Part shown: one piece after another, positions 52,491 to 63,560 of the stretch | Numbering within the stretch: the stretch's first letter is position 1 | How the letters are laid out: each line of letters opens with the position of its first letter | Assembly (NCBI RefSeq): GCF_963678635.1 | Contig: NC_087064.1 | Location: 29,306,189 to 29,370,188, forward strand | DNA length: 64,000 nt | From: Symsagittifera roscoffensis | Lineage: Eukaryota; Xenacoelomorpha; Acoela; Convolutidae | Direction of reading: 5' to 3' | Notes under the pieces: model-generated | Seen by the model: the letters and a program-made list of their open reading frames with translations, nothing else | Database searches by the model: none | What the model was told of the DNA's origin: nothing | Translations under genes and position numbers: made by a program

Positions 52491-55400
52491 TTATTGCGTC
52501 ATTATGTTCGAAAGTCGGGAAAGAAACGCAAATAAAAATTGTAGCTTTTGATTTCCCGCAAACATGTTATGACGTTTTCTGATTGTGAAAATGATTGATT
52601 AAACAAAATGCCGGGCCTAAAAACACATACAAGATAATGAAATTTGTTTTCCGCAAAACTGCATTTTGTATGCCCAGCGCCGTTATCCCAGTTAAAAAAT
52701 TGCTGTACTTTTTTCTACATGTTTTTGCGTGTTTTAAAATACGGTGTTTTTATCAGACTTTCTTCAGAATAGAAAAACCGTTTTAAGAAAAAAATGAAAA
52801 AATAGCAGCATAAGATTCAATTTGAATGAAAAACGAGTTAACTTACACTCAGGGTCTTTTTCTAATAGAACTGCTTGTAACAAGCACAGTAAAAAATTTT
52901 ACGTACCAAATTGAAAATTTTGATGTCTTCAATTGAAAAATTAAAAAAAAATGAATGTAATAAATATTTCACATGAAAGTTTAAAATTCTAATTTTGGCA
53001 GTTTGATCGACTACAATTTGGGTACTCTGCATACCTTCAAATACAATGCTCGGGGCGTAATTATGAAAAATCCACGCTTAAAGTATTTCAAAGTAGAATT
53101 TGGGAGAGCTAATTAATCCCAATGATTGTTCCGACTTCCGAAGAAAACGGATTAGTTATGCTTGCGTCAATTTTTTTATTCAGTCAATTTTCAATTTTTT
53201 ATCTAATATCTAAGCAATCTTGATCAAAATTTTTTTATCATCTGAAAAATATTGTCATCTGGAGCTCAAACACAAAAAAAATTACCTGTGATCTTTTCTT
53301 GTAGAGTTATGGGGGTTTGAAAATTGCTAATTTGGCCAAATTGCAATATAATTAGCGCGCAAAATATATTATGTTCTTAAACTGTAAGTAATCGGCAGAT
53401 TAATGCGTTCCGCCTTGAATTGAGGCAAATCATTTGGTCTTATTATTCGTTCAGACACTAAATATGAAGGGCACGAAAATTCAATGTATTTAATAAACGC
53501 AATATTTTCACAATGATAAAAAATGATGTATCAAGTCACGTTAAAACATTCAAAAAATATCTGGATTCTTACGCTTTCAATCATTGAACCACTTACAACA
53601 AAAGCCCGCTTTAGATGTTAAAAGTTTTTTTTATAGAACAGTGAGTTAATTTGTGGAAAGAGACCATGCGAGATGACAAAAAACGACGTGCACGTGACTT
53701 AAGTCTTGCTTATCAATAAACTAACCCTAAAAAAGAATTATTTAATTTATTATTTGATTCTTAATGAATAAATTATTCATAAAATAAACAAAGCTCAAAG
53801 TATGAAGTTTTCCATATGGTATTTTCGTGAAAGTATGTGTATAGTCCAATAGACCGATGTTCACTTTTTATTTCTAATTTTTTTCTCTAGATTTATTTTC
53901 GCTCAAACACAAATCAGTGAAAAAATGGTGCACTAAATATAATATTTTGATTCTGTAGTTTAGGTATAATTGTGGAAGTTCTGTCATGTCAATGTGAACA
54001 GTGTTTTTACGGTATTTTACATTGTATCATAATTATCGCTTAAACGTGCATTGACTATCTTGATAGCGAAGTTGCTATTTATCGGATCTTTTTAACTATT
54101 GCAAAAAATGGTGCTTCGTTACAAGGTACAAAATTCGCATTTGCTTAATCGTTGAACTGTTTCTTTATAGGGGTGGCAATTCGTTGGTAAAAACCAAAGG
54201 TGGGGAACTAAACAAATAGTTCAAGAGATCCCAAATATCAAAGTAAAAGTAATTCTGTATAGTAGTTGAAAATACTAAATTGATGTTTTATGTGATAGCT
54301 TTTTGAATCAGAATAAAGAATTTTTATAATTTGTATTATCGAAATTTGGCTGGCGAACAAGTCATAGCTGGAAGAACGGTTAGATCGGGTTATATGAAGT
54401 TCCTCCATATTAAACTTCCTCCTTGTTAAGCTCATCGCTATTTACTTAGCTCAGCGCTGCGCCTAAAAAACTCAGGTGCCTAATTATCAACCCGGATAAT
54501 AAGACCCGGATAATAAATTTCAAAAATATTTTTCATGCCACAATTCGAACCTTCTTCAATAATTCCCCAAACCCCTCCCCCTCCCCCCAATAACACGGCA
54601 CCTGAGATCAGTTGAATCTGAGTGACAGAAGATCATAACTACATTCACCAAGTTGAATCTGAAACCCTTAAACTCTGCAGGGGCGTTAGCTTGGTCCTTA
54701 GAAGCTGCTAATCCTTTTGCACTATTGCGGCCAGCCAAGACTGTTCACAATTTTTTGCCGACACATTTCACAAGATCTTCTCTAATGAAATAGTGATATC
54801 GTTGCTATTCTCAAAATATGATGCTCTAGAGGAGTTAATACCATAAGAGGAGTTTGGACACTTGGAAAACATAGAGGCAAAAAAATGGTACGTTTATTCA
54901 AATAATTGAACGCTGCGTCTCAAAGAGCAGAACAGTGCTTTAAAACTATTGATACCAGAATCGCATTTTTCCTAACTTCCTCAATCAGCCCGCTCTACCT
55001 TCGAAACAAATTAGTTCAAAAATTTGTTATCAATTTTTTCTAATATATTTGATGAACTATTTCTGTGGGCTTTCATTTGAGTTAATTAATTCCATGAGCT
55101 ATTTCCCAGGGACGAAGAAAAAATCGACTCGATTTGCGTTATTACCATCTAGCATGCTCAATTAATTATTCAGAAGGAATAGTATTCTAAAAAGATATGA
55201 TGATAACGATAGTATGTAGCAATAGACCAAATTTTGGCAAAAGAATGAGATGATTTGGAGTGCATCAGTTTTGAAAAGCTATCGCAAGTTTCATAAATGG
55301 CTTCCAATTTCGAACCAGTTTGTTCTAACGTTCCTGAAGAAAAAGTGTTGTATCTTGCAGTGGCCTAATTTGAAATGGTAATTTACGTTAGCAAGGGTGA

Positions 55401-56511
55401 ATAGGGACTTTATTCCCAATTTTCCCTCATTGTCTCATTCGTGAATAAATTATCTCTTATCCACGGACAATCGCTTAATGATCATAATCCCTTCATAGAT
55501 AAAGGGTAATTAGCCGAGGTACAATCCTGGAAATGTTCCCTAAAATATTGCATGCATGCCTGTCATATTAAAACAGCTATAAGTTACCGGTTTCTCTTGT
55601 TCACTTATCATATTGGGGCAAGTTTTAGGTTTGAATCACAAATGAATGGGCAAAAAAATTGCAATTTTTTAATGTGCTTTTAGTTTTGTTCGACCGGTGG
55701 TCCGCATTTGACCTTGAACTGCCTCCAATTAAAAGAAACATTCGATATTGTCCTCAAGACACTAGGAAACAGAAACAATAAAAAAGCGTATAAATATAAT
55801 GGTCAAGTGGGGGAGCTGAACAGCACCATGCGGTAACTCAATATGAGACTATTAACTTAGAAACTGAGCAATATATATACTGCCTGAGGCACCACAAGGT
55901 ACAAATTAATCAGGCATGACTACCAAGACTACAATGGCAATAGGTAAGAACAGAGAGCGTGTTCACTGTTAATAAAAGAGCGTGTTCTACTTTTTGTGGA
56001 GAAGAAAAGATATTTATAAATATAATAAAGCAAAATCTCAAACCCCACGGACAGAAAAGCATGTCTTCACGTTTAGTGTCAGTCAAGGAAAAAGCACGAT
56101 AATTTGCAATCATGTACCCAGGTTGACCTCCATGCAAATATATGCCTATCATACAGTTTTTATGGGAAAAAACTTTCACAATTTACATGCATTTTCGAAA
56201 AATTAAAAAACTTTGATATGGTTTCTGCAGCTATTCGAATTCATCAAAATCTTCTGGAACTTGAAAAAATTATAATTTTTATACTTTACCTAAAATATTT
56301 TCCAGGAATCCAGTAAATTAGAATTTAGGTACTTCAAAATTAATTGATCTCTTTTTTCAATGACAGCACTTAATTTCCAGATAAACCATCTTTTAGACAG
56401 AAAAACATGCTTATCATACTATTTCTTTATAAAAAATTTTACTGTTCAAACTTTTTTCAAAACAAAATTCAAAAACTCAGATGACGAAAACTTATATTGG
56501 ACAAAAAAACA
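52491..56511. other. Intergenic-looking DNA, no gene supported
   Basis: AT-rich, with only short frames. 53,127-53,475 looks like the 5' two-thirds of an old hairpin-ended element (GTTCCGACTTCCGAAG, later ATTAGCGCGCAAAATA). A pyrimidine- and purine-rich patch at 54,555-54,600 (CCCCTCCCCCTCCCCCC-like) and a GAGCGTGTTC direct repeat at about 55,955-55,990 are the only other structures seen. Confidence 0.4.
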
Positions 56512-56998
56512 ACCTTGCTCGTATCAGGGCGAGACCCTGAATGTTCCGAGTGCCTTTTACGGTCTATGGAGCAGTAATAACATGAAAAAATTAAATGTAA
56601 CAAAAAAAAATGATTTTTTTTTTATTTTGGGATTTTTTTGTGTGAAAACCATCCCCCCACACGCCATATAAAATACAAAATGGTAAATTTCGCTCATAGT
56701 AGCAGATATGGCAAAAAAACTTCCTTCAACCAATATAGAACAATTTCTACGACGGACTAAATCTCCGCTTACGCGTTAATAGTGCGAAAGATATTAAGCG
56801 TTATTTGTCCCAAATTGTCTTAAATGGTAATCTTTAAATCCCAATAACTTAACGAAAAATGATCACAAATTTTCGAATTTAAGCTCAAAACAACAATAAA
56901 TTTTGAATGATGTTTTTAAAAAAATTGGTCAAAAATGGCTAGTTAAAATGTCTAAATTTGTCTGAAAAACCACCCCACGCAGAAATATTCTCTGTAAT
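56512..56998 (-). mobile_element. Hairpin-ended element, reverse copy lacking its 5' terminus
   Basis: It starts ACCTTGCTCGTATCAGGGC with hairpin and GTTCCGAGTGCC and contains CTCCGCTTACGCGTTAATAG. It breaks off at GCAGAAATATTC without the TCGAAAGTCGG end, running directly into a second partial copy. Confidence 0.55.
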
Positions 56999-57690
56999 AA
57001 CATGAAAAACTTAAAGGTCGAAAAAAATAAAACTAAGCTTTTTTTTTTAAAATGAGGTGTTTGTAAAATCATCCCCCCACACGCCATTTTAAGTTTAAAA
57101 TGATAAATTTTGCTCCTAATAACAAATCAATTATGGCATATAAGCTTCCGGCTCTTTTCCAGTTTCCCACCCCCTCGTAAAATTTCAAAATAAAAAAGTT
57201 CAAAAATTGTTCACACAGCATTGTACATGCTAAAATTGCTGTACAAATTTGTTCACTTGTTCACGCTGACACGTTTTAACGCAGTTTATAACATGAAGAG
57301 TCATTTTAAATAGACTTTCATACATTGAATTTCAGAAAGTTACAAAGGGGGGGGGGACTGGAAAAGAGCCAAGCTTCCTTGAACCAATTCGGAAACGACT
57401 TCCATTGAGGATTAAATCTCCGCTTACGCATTAATAGCCCGAAATATATTGCGCGTTAATTGTCCTAAGTCGGCCAAAATGGCAATTACTAAACCCCCAT
57501 AACTTTACAAAAAAGGATCACATTTGAAATATCTTTTCAAATTTAAGCTCAAGACAACAATAGTTTTCGATTGATATAAAAAAATTTTGTCAAAAACGAC
57601 TAGTTGAAAAATCAAAGTTGTCTGAAGAAAAAAAAATCACCCCGCGCACAAATATATTCCGTACTTTCGTTAGGAAAGTCGGAACAATAA
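56999..57690 (-). mobile_element. Hairpin-ended element, reverse copy carrying a nested MITE
   Basis: It lacks the 3' hairpin (starts within AACATGAAAAACTTAAAGG), has the body strings (CATCCCCCCACACGCC, TCTCCGCTTACGCATTAATAG) and ends GTTAGGAAAGTCGGAAC. At 57,142 it is interrupted by a 221-bp MITE. Without that insert it would be about 460 bp. Confidence 0.55.
57142..57378. mobile_element. MITE, 221 bp, 8-bp duplication AAGCTTCC, nested
   Basis: Element 57150-57370 has perfect 14-bp inverted ends (GGCTCTTTTCCAGT) and is flanked by AAGCTTCC at 57142-57149 and 57371-57378. The duplicated bases belong to the host element's conserved AAGCTTCCTT string, proving insertion into it. A run of 10 G adjoins the right terminus. 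GG-starting ends with 8-bp duplications suggest Merlin- or hAT-type. No transposase. Confidence 0.9.
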
Positions 57691-57949
57691 TGAGACAGTT
57701 GCTTCGCAGGGTGCTTAGAAAATTCCAACCGCAGTTTGTTTGCTGAGAATATTTGGAAATTTCAAGAAAATTTTTCAAACCGAGTTTTTTGTTCGACTTT
57801 TCCAAAACGTTTTTTGTTTTTTTTTCTCGTCAGCAACCTAAATCTTAACTTTGTATGTTTTTACTTTTCCGTGAAATTTAACCCCTAATATTTTGGTTAC
57901 ATTTACAATTAGTATTAAAAATTTTCGGCTGTCTCAAATCTGAAGCGAA

Positions 57950-58473
57950 CAAGACTGCTCGTATGAGGGCAAAGCCCTCAATGTTCCGGCTGCCTTTCAA
58001 GGTCTGTGGAGCAGGATTAACATAAAAAAGTTGAGCGTAAAAAATAAAACGAAAAGAAAAAAAGATAAAATTTTGAGATTTTTTGTGAAAGTCACCCGCC
58101 ACACGACAAATGAACTACAATGAGATAGTTTTCGCTCCTAGTAACCAATCAAACTTGACAAACAGCAAGCTTCCTATGGCAAGTTTATGGCGAGCTTCCT
58201 TTAATTAATTTGGAACAATTTCTAAGAGGGATTAAATATCTGCTTACGCGTTAATAGCGCGAGAAATTCTGAGCGTTAATTGTCCCAAATGGTCTTAAAA
58301 GCCGATCTTTAAACCCCAATAACTTAACAAAAAAGGATCACAGGTGAAATATTTTTTCGAATTTAAGCTCAAAATAATAAATTTTGACTAATATTTTTTA
58401 AGAAAATTGTCAAAAATGGCTAGTTAAAATGTCTAAATTTGTCTGAAAAACCACCCCGAGCACAAATATTCTC
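57950..58473 (-). mobile_element. Hairpin-ended element, reverse copy
   Basis: Starts CAAGACTGCTCGTATGAGGGC with an intact (compensated) hairpin GAGGGC-AAA-GCCCTC and GTTCCGGCTGCC. Changed bases on both sides of the stem keep pairing. It ends in CACCCCGAGCACAAATATTC without the 5' hairpin, like the copy at 56,512. Confidence 0.6.
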
Positions 58474-58840
58474 GAATATCTCCTCATTTTCTTTAGTTTT
58501 CTCCATTGTTTAACGATGACACTCCTAATGGGTAAAATATTGCTCCATACACCTCACTCTCACCATGTGGTGGTAGTGAGTAGACCACCTAAGATAGAGG
58601 ACGTTATACCTTATTATTATTAATGTTAGAGATCAATTGAATAACACTAATTAAAGACCTGTCAATCACGTTGATTGTTCTAACAACTTGATGGTGCTAA
58701 AAACTGAGACTCACTCTTCGTTAACTATTGAGAGATTATAGTTATCTTCTATTCTTTGATCCATATTTACTTATTAAACTTTACTTTTAATTCAACTAAA
58801 TTATTAGTCTAGTTTTCAGATAAGATTTAGGGATTATCAC
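58474..58840 (+). repeat. Probable 5' LTR region of the second retroelement
   Basis: Non-coding sequence ending in TTATCACA directly before TGGCGCAGCC, which looks like a PBS. The LTR therefore probably ends at about 58,841 with CA. Its start is uncertain: TGTTAGAGATC at about 58,625 and TGTGGTGG at about 58,567 are candidates. The matching 3' LTR lies outside the window. Confidence 0.45.
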
Positions 58841-59272
58841 ATGGCGCAGCCAGCAGGTTCTTCTTCTGAAGATAGGACGGAACTGTTAGGTGTCCCTTCA
58901 TTTTGGGGTAAACCGTCAGCCGAACCTCCCTATCCTTGGGAGGTGTGGATAGGCCAATTTTTCTTCGCCGTATCACTCAAAGAAAATTGTGACCCGAATA
59001 TCCTACTGACAGAACCGGCAGAAGTACACGACGACCCCCCACCAAGATCTGAACAGATTCCAAATTCAGAAACGGCAGAAGAAGCGGAAAGCAGAACCGC
59101 AAGAAATAAAGCGGCAATCAGGAAAACAAACGAAGCGAACGAAGAACGAAGAAAGAAGGGACCCAAAATAAGTCCAAATGTATACTATCACGAAGCAGAT
59201 GCAAGCATTAACTCGAGGTTATTCTTCGCATTGGGCAATGTTATTCTTCGACGGGGAAAACTAAGTGTCTAA
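58841..59272 (+). pseudogene. gag: Gag N-terminal fragment
   Basis: 143 codons from ATG 58841. Residues 20-50 (PPYPWEVWIGQFFFAVSLKE) are hydrophobic, and residues 60-110 are charged and coiled-coil-like (ETAEEAESRTARNKAA, NEANEERRKKG). The frame stops at 59270 shortly after a LFFALGN string. The sensible reading then jumps into protease in another frame, with no capsid domain or zinc knuckle between. An internal deletion is the likely cause. Confidence 0.65.
58842..58859 (+). promoter_or_regulatory. Candidate PBS overlapping the Gag start codon
   Basis: TGGCGCAGCCAGCAGG begins with the TGG expected opposite a tRNA CCA end. The TG of the PBS forms part of the ATG at 58841, so the primer site and the start of Gag overlap, leaving essentially no leader. 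Confidence 0.5.
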
Positions 59273-59778
59273 GAACAACGCTAAAAACAAGAGGCTCACT
59301 ATTTAGCGCCACCATTGACACTGGAAGCCCAGCATCATTTGTAAACAAACGTACAGCAGAAACTGTGTTACAGAAAGACCCCAACGCAAAGATCATATCA
59401 CTAAATAAGAAGCCGTTATCCACAACGTACGTAGATTACAACCATAAACCGATAAAACTATTCGGAATACTAGAAATCGACATTTACTCAAATGGATGGA
59501 AACTACAAGGAGCAAAATTTTTAATTTCCGAGAATAGAACCAGATGTTTATTAGGCTTAGACATCCAACCAGACCTGGGAATAGTAACAACTCAACTCAA
59601 ACCACCCAAAAATTCAATAAATGCAATTTCAGAAGAGCAAGAAAATGAATCAGCCGAATCGACCTTTTGGAGGAACAAATTCACTAAGAAATACAATGCT
59701 GTATTCCATAGACTGGGGCGCTCAAAGAACCACAAGGTATTCACGTCATTCAAATCACCATTGATCCCAATTCAGTAA
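59273..59778 (+). pseudogene. pol: Aspartic protease of second element
   Basis: The frame with codon start 59278 encodes SLFSATIDTGSPASFVNK. DTGS at 59317-59328 is the active-site triad of retropepsins. A flap-like region and CLLGLDIQPDLGI (the second hydrophobic-Gly element, about 59,550-59,590) follow, giving a complete fold of about 110 residues. The linker to RT continues to TAA 59776, which interrupts pol. Confidence 0.78.
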
Positions 59779-60426
59779 AAGGGCAGAAGAGTGCCAATTC
59801 ATATTCAAACCAAAGTGGGAGCGGAAATTAAGAAACTCATAAAAGAAGGCCACTTAAAAAACTTGATAAATGCACAAGTGATCATTTCGTAGCTCCAGTA
59901 GTCATAACGGGCGGCACAAGGCACAGTGAAATTAGCAATGGACGCAAAACCAATGAACTCACAGATCTACAAAAATAAATTTCAGATGCCAAATCTATTA
60001 GAACTACTCGACTCAGCAGCCCAAATAATTACAGCCAAGACAGAGGGCACGGTCTGGTTTACGTCTTTTGATCTAAAGTACGCATTCAGCCAACTCCCGT
60101 TAGACGAATCAGTGAGCAAACACTGTAACTTCAGCATCGTATGCGGGTAATTCACCTGAACGTACAGATTCAAAACCGGATTTTATGGACTAACAGACAT
60201 GCCAAAGGAATTCCAGAAGGCAATGGACAACACAATCCACGGAATTCAAGGAGTCTTCTGTTTCTTAGATGACATACTAAAAGTATCAAAAGGTTCAGTC
60301 ACGGAACACAATGAAACAGTTGACAAAGTTCTGTCAAGGTTAGACAAAGAAGGGTTTGCGCTAAAACTCAGCAAATGTGAATTTTTCAAAAACCAAATTA
60401 ATCTGGCTGGGATTCGAGATAGATGA
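59779..60426 (+). pseudogene. pol: Reverse transcriptase, fingers-palm, broken
   Basis: 59,779-59,860 encodes a typical RT start (KLIKEGHLKN). After a frame change the palm follows: KLAMDAKPMNSQIYKNKF, FTSFDLKYAFSQLPL with the first catalytic Asp, stops at 60148 and 60157, then FYGLTDMPKEFQKAMD and CFLDDILKVSKG, where LDD is the YxDD catalytic pair with Phe in place of Tyr. The frame ends at 60424. At least two frame changes and three stops inactivate it. Confidence 0.8.
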
Positions 60427-60649
60427 GACAGGAGTGAGACCAAAACACTCGAAGATAGAAGCAGTAATGGCATTACATCCGCCAAAATCTCCGAAACAAC
60501 TCAGATCATTCATGGGCATATTAAATCACATGTCCAGATTCATACCCAACCTCCAAAAACACACCGAACCATTACGCCCATCATTGAAGGCGGATAAAAA
60601 AAAATTCATTTGGAGTGAAGAAGCAAACAAACTGTCAAAAAACCCTTGA
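60377..60649 (+). pseudogene. pol: RT thumb/connection fragment
   Basis: Useful reading begins about 60,395 with LIWLGFEIDETGVRP and continues with PPKSPKQLRSFMGILNHMSRF and FIWSEEANKL, the conserved RT-to-RNase H connection of Ty3/gypsy elements. It overlaps the previous frame and ends at TGA 60647 after a run of A at 60,597-60,604. The next domain is in another frame. Confidence 0.78.
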
Positions 60650-61085
60650 AATAATCGCCAACATAACAAAAATGCACCATTACGATGCCACCAAACAATG
60701 CAGGATTAAATGTGACGCCAGTCACAAAGGATTGGGGGCTGCATTAGAGCAAGAATTGGAACCGGACAAATGGGTATCAGTCGCATTCACTTCAATATTT
60801 TTGAATGCAGCTGAACAAAAGTACAGCACTAACGAGCTCGAACTACTCGCGGTGGTATGGTCATGTGAATTCTTTAGAAATTATTTATTGTGAAACCAAT
60901 TCCAAATATTAACCGATCAAAAAGCCATAGTCACAGCATTAACAGAAAATTGGGGCAACAAAACACACCAATCCAGACTGACCAGATGGGAAGACAGAAT
61001 GCTACCATTCGAATTTACAATTTCTCACATCGCAGGAGCTAAAATAGGAATGGCAGATTACTTATCAAGAAGTCCTAAATTTGAG
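60615..61085 (+). pseudogene. pol: RNase H domain
   Basis: CDASHKGLGAALEQ supplies the first catalytic Asp. AAEQKYSTNELELLAVVW carries the Glu helix and ILTDQKAI the second Asp. TGA at 60891 interrupts after FFRNYLL, and the same frame continues. DYLSRSP at about 61,055 is the usual end of Ty3/gypsy RNase H (DxLSR). Confidence 0.8.
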
Positions 61086-62149
61086 GCACCACCTACATCA
61101 AAATACGACGAACAGTTTGTAGTTAAAGCCACCGAAAACTTCGATGAGGCATGTAGGGTGATTAACACTCTAGCACTAACCAAAGAAATTGGACAAATCC
61201 AATTAGTCAAGGCCCATCTAGAGGAAAACAGGATAAATTCAAAGAGATTTACACTAATTGGGAAGGAGAACGGAGGAAAACACCCAATTTCCGAAGCACC
61301 ACAAGGGGGCGTCGATATCTCGTACAAAGGGTTTATCCAATCAGATCTTCGATGCAGAACCGCAAAAAGCAATAAAACATCCGATACGGAAGGAACAAGT
61401 ATCAACCAATCAGGATCAGATATGCAAATGTTCACACATCCGCAAGAGGGCGCATCGTCATGCGGAACTGACACTAACCAATCAGATCAATGTATGCAAA
61501 TTCACATCCCTCAAGTACAGATCGGAAATTTATGCGGCAAAAACAACAACCAATCAAAACAAGATATGCTAATGCACAACTTACCACGAGAGGGCGGAAA
61601 GTCATGCGGAGAAAATTTTAACCAATCAGGTTCGTCAAATTTTAATTTATTCACAACTTCGCCATATCTAACCAGCTCACCACGAGAGGGCGTCGTAACA
61701 AAATCCAACCAATCAGAGGCAATGGAGTTATATTAAGCCAAAAATATACAAAAATCATTGTCTCCGACCTTAAACTTAAACTCCACCAGCTCAACTAAAA
61801 TCATAATCAATTCAACAAAACAAAATTTTCAGAGGAAAATGATTAAATTCATTCTGCCATCCATAAAACAGATGGAAAACCCGATTGAGGAAAGAAACGG
61901 AGCAGAAACAAGACAGACAGTGGAGATGATAACCGAGAGCAGGAAAAGGAAAAGGATCAATATCGCAAACAAAAACAAGATGAACTACGCTCGAATGCTG
62001 GCAAACTTCGGAACGAATAGAATGAAAAGGACAGTGAGGGTCAACATGATAGCAGATAAAGTTGGAAAGAAGAAAGAACAAGAAGCCCCAGTGAACACAC
62101 ACAGAAAGCTTTCACCACAGGCCTCCATAACATACTTGATGCGGATCTA
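61086..62149 (+). pseudogene. Long spacer between RNase H and integrase
   Basis: The RNase H frame continues to TAA 61734 and then stays open to 62168. The first part (about 215 codons) encodes a polar sequence with NQSG- and CG-rich repeats from tandem 72-bp DNA repeats. The second part (about 61,758-62,130) is very basic (ESRKRKRINIANKNK), like a linker or NLS region. Ty3/gypsy elements usually have a much shorter linker here. The sensible reading moves to another frame near 62,140. Confidence 0.55.
61296..61715 (+). repeat. 72-bp tandem repeats with CCAAT, ATGCAAAT and CTCF-like motifs
   Basis: CCAATC landmarks occur at about 61,334, 61,406, 61,478, 61,550, 61,622 and 61,709, spaced 72 bp except the last (87 bp). 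ATGCAAAT (POU octamer) lies at 61422-61429 and 61494-61501, with ATGCTAAT at 61566-61573. CTCF-core-like strings lie at 61299-61311 (CCACAAGGGGGCG), 61440-61453 (CCGCAAGAGGGCGC), 61584-61597 (CCACGAGAGGGCGG) and 61680-61692 (CCACGAGAGGGCG). 72 bp is 24 codons, so the reading frame is kept. Confidence 0.85.
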
Positions 62150-62896
62150 TTGGGGGAACTCACGATAGAAGACAGCCAGTTAGGCCAACTAAGGAAACAC
62201 ATCCTAGCGAAGGATAGAGAAGGATTCTTGAGATTGGGCAGCTACATGGCAAACCTTTGCGACGACGCCTCAGTAATCAACGACTGCATCATTATTGACA
62301 ATAGAGTGGCAATCCCAACATGTCTGAAGAAAGCAGTAATGGCTCGATTGCACAGAACACACCAAGGGCAGGAGGCAATGGTGGACGCGGCACAATATCT
62401 GTGGTTGCCGAAAATGCATAGGGAGATCATTGATTTATGCCAATCCTGCAGATCATGTTCAGCGTATGGTAAGAACCTTAAAACGTCTAAAACATTCAAA
62501 TCGGCAGAATTTTTACCAGAATTATCAGAGGTGAACGAGGAATTACAAATAGACCTTGCTGGCCCAATGTTCGATTCTAAGGGAAAGAAACTATTTATAA
62601 TAGTCGCTATTGACCGGTTTTCAAAATACCCATCTGCCATGATCACCAGGAAGTCAGGGAGCGAAAAAATACTCAAACTCTTAAAAAACTACATACACCA
62701 ACATAGCATACCAAAGAATTTAAGGACAGATCAGTATTCGGGATTCAAAAATGCGAAACTAGCAGAATTTTGTAAATCGAAGGGAATAAATCAAATCTTT
62801 TGTCCAGTAGGAGACCACCGGGGGGTGTGGATTAGTAGAAAGATGTATTCAAACCATAAAAAAACTAGGCACAATGCAATTCGACCCAAATTTTGA
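62150..62896 (+). pseudogene. pol: Integrase N-terminal zinc domain and catalytic core
   Basis: LHRTHQGQ and LCQSCRSC form the HHCC zinc finger at about residues 67-103. QIDLAGPMF carries the first catalytic Asp, and LRTDQYSGF the second. The frame then loses sense at GDHRG, where six G at 62,819-62,824 probably mark an indel. The third catalytic residue (Glu) lies just after, in another frame. Otherwise the domain is well preserved. Confidence 0.82.
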
Positions 62897-63560
62897 GGAC
62901 ATACAAACAGCAGTCAAGTCAATTTTGGAAGATATTCGAATATCACGTCACGACATCCTTAAGAAGTCACCTTTCGAACTTCATTTCGGACGGAAACCGA
63001 ATACGGAATGGTCTAATTTCAGGGATGAATTAAAATGTTCGTTAAATCTAGATCAACAAAGACTGGAGAGATCCCTACTGAAGCCGGAAGAAATGCGAGA
63101 ATCGGCGAACTCAAGGACTAGATTGAAGGTGGTGAAGAAAGGGATGGCAAGCAGAGACATGTTACCAAAACTGAAGAGCAATGAAGAAGAGCCAGAAAGT
63201 ATCAGGGCATTGGAAAATCTGGCAAAGGTAGCATCGGACTGTAAATTGCACAGGAAACATCTTTCACACAAGGAGGGATCCGAGGCATTGAAAAAACTGA
63301 CTGAAAGAAACCCATTATTAGCAGCAAGCCTCAGAAGTGACTTGAATCAAGGAATTCTAAGATTTAGAGGAGAACAGGAGGTGCCAGAGCACAGGACAAG
63401 AACAAGTAACCTAGAATTCGATCTTATTCACTATCCGGAGAAAGTAGTGGTATACCGGAAAATATTAGACAGGAAATCGGGACGTCCTTTATTCAAGCGG
63501 TTTATGGGAAAATTGTTAAAGTCACTAATAATACTTACATTGCCGAAAATGGGAAAATAA
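62874..63560 (+). pseudogene. pol: Integrase end of core and C-terminal extension
   Basis: The frame opens after the indel and includes KKSPFELHFGRKPN, the conserved end of the Ty3/gypsy integrase core. About 150 residues of charged, helix-rich extension follow (SRTRLKVVKKG, ALENLAKVASD), then sequence reaching TAA 63558. From about 63,490 the sensible reading is in another frame. Confidence 0.72.
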
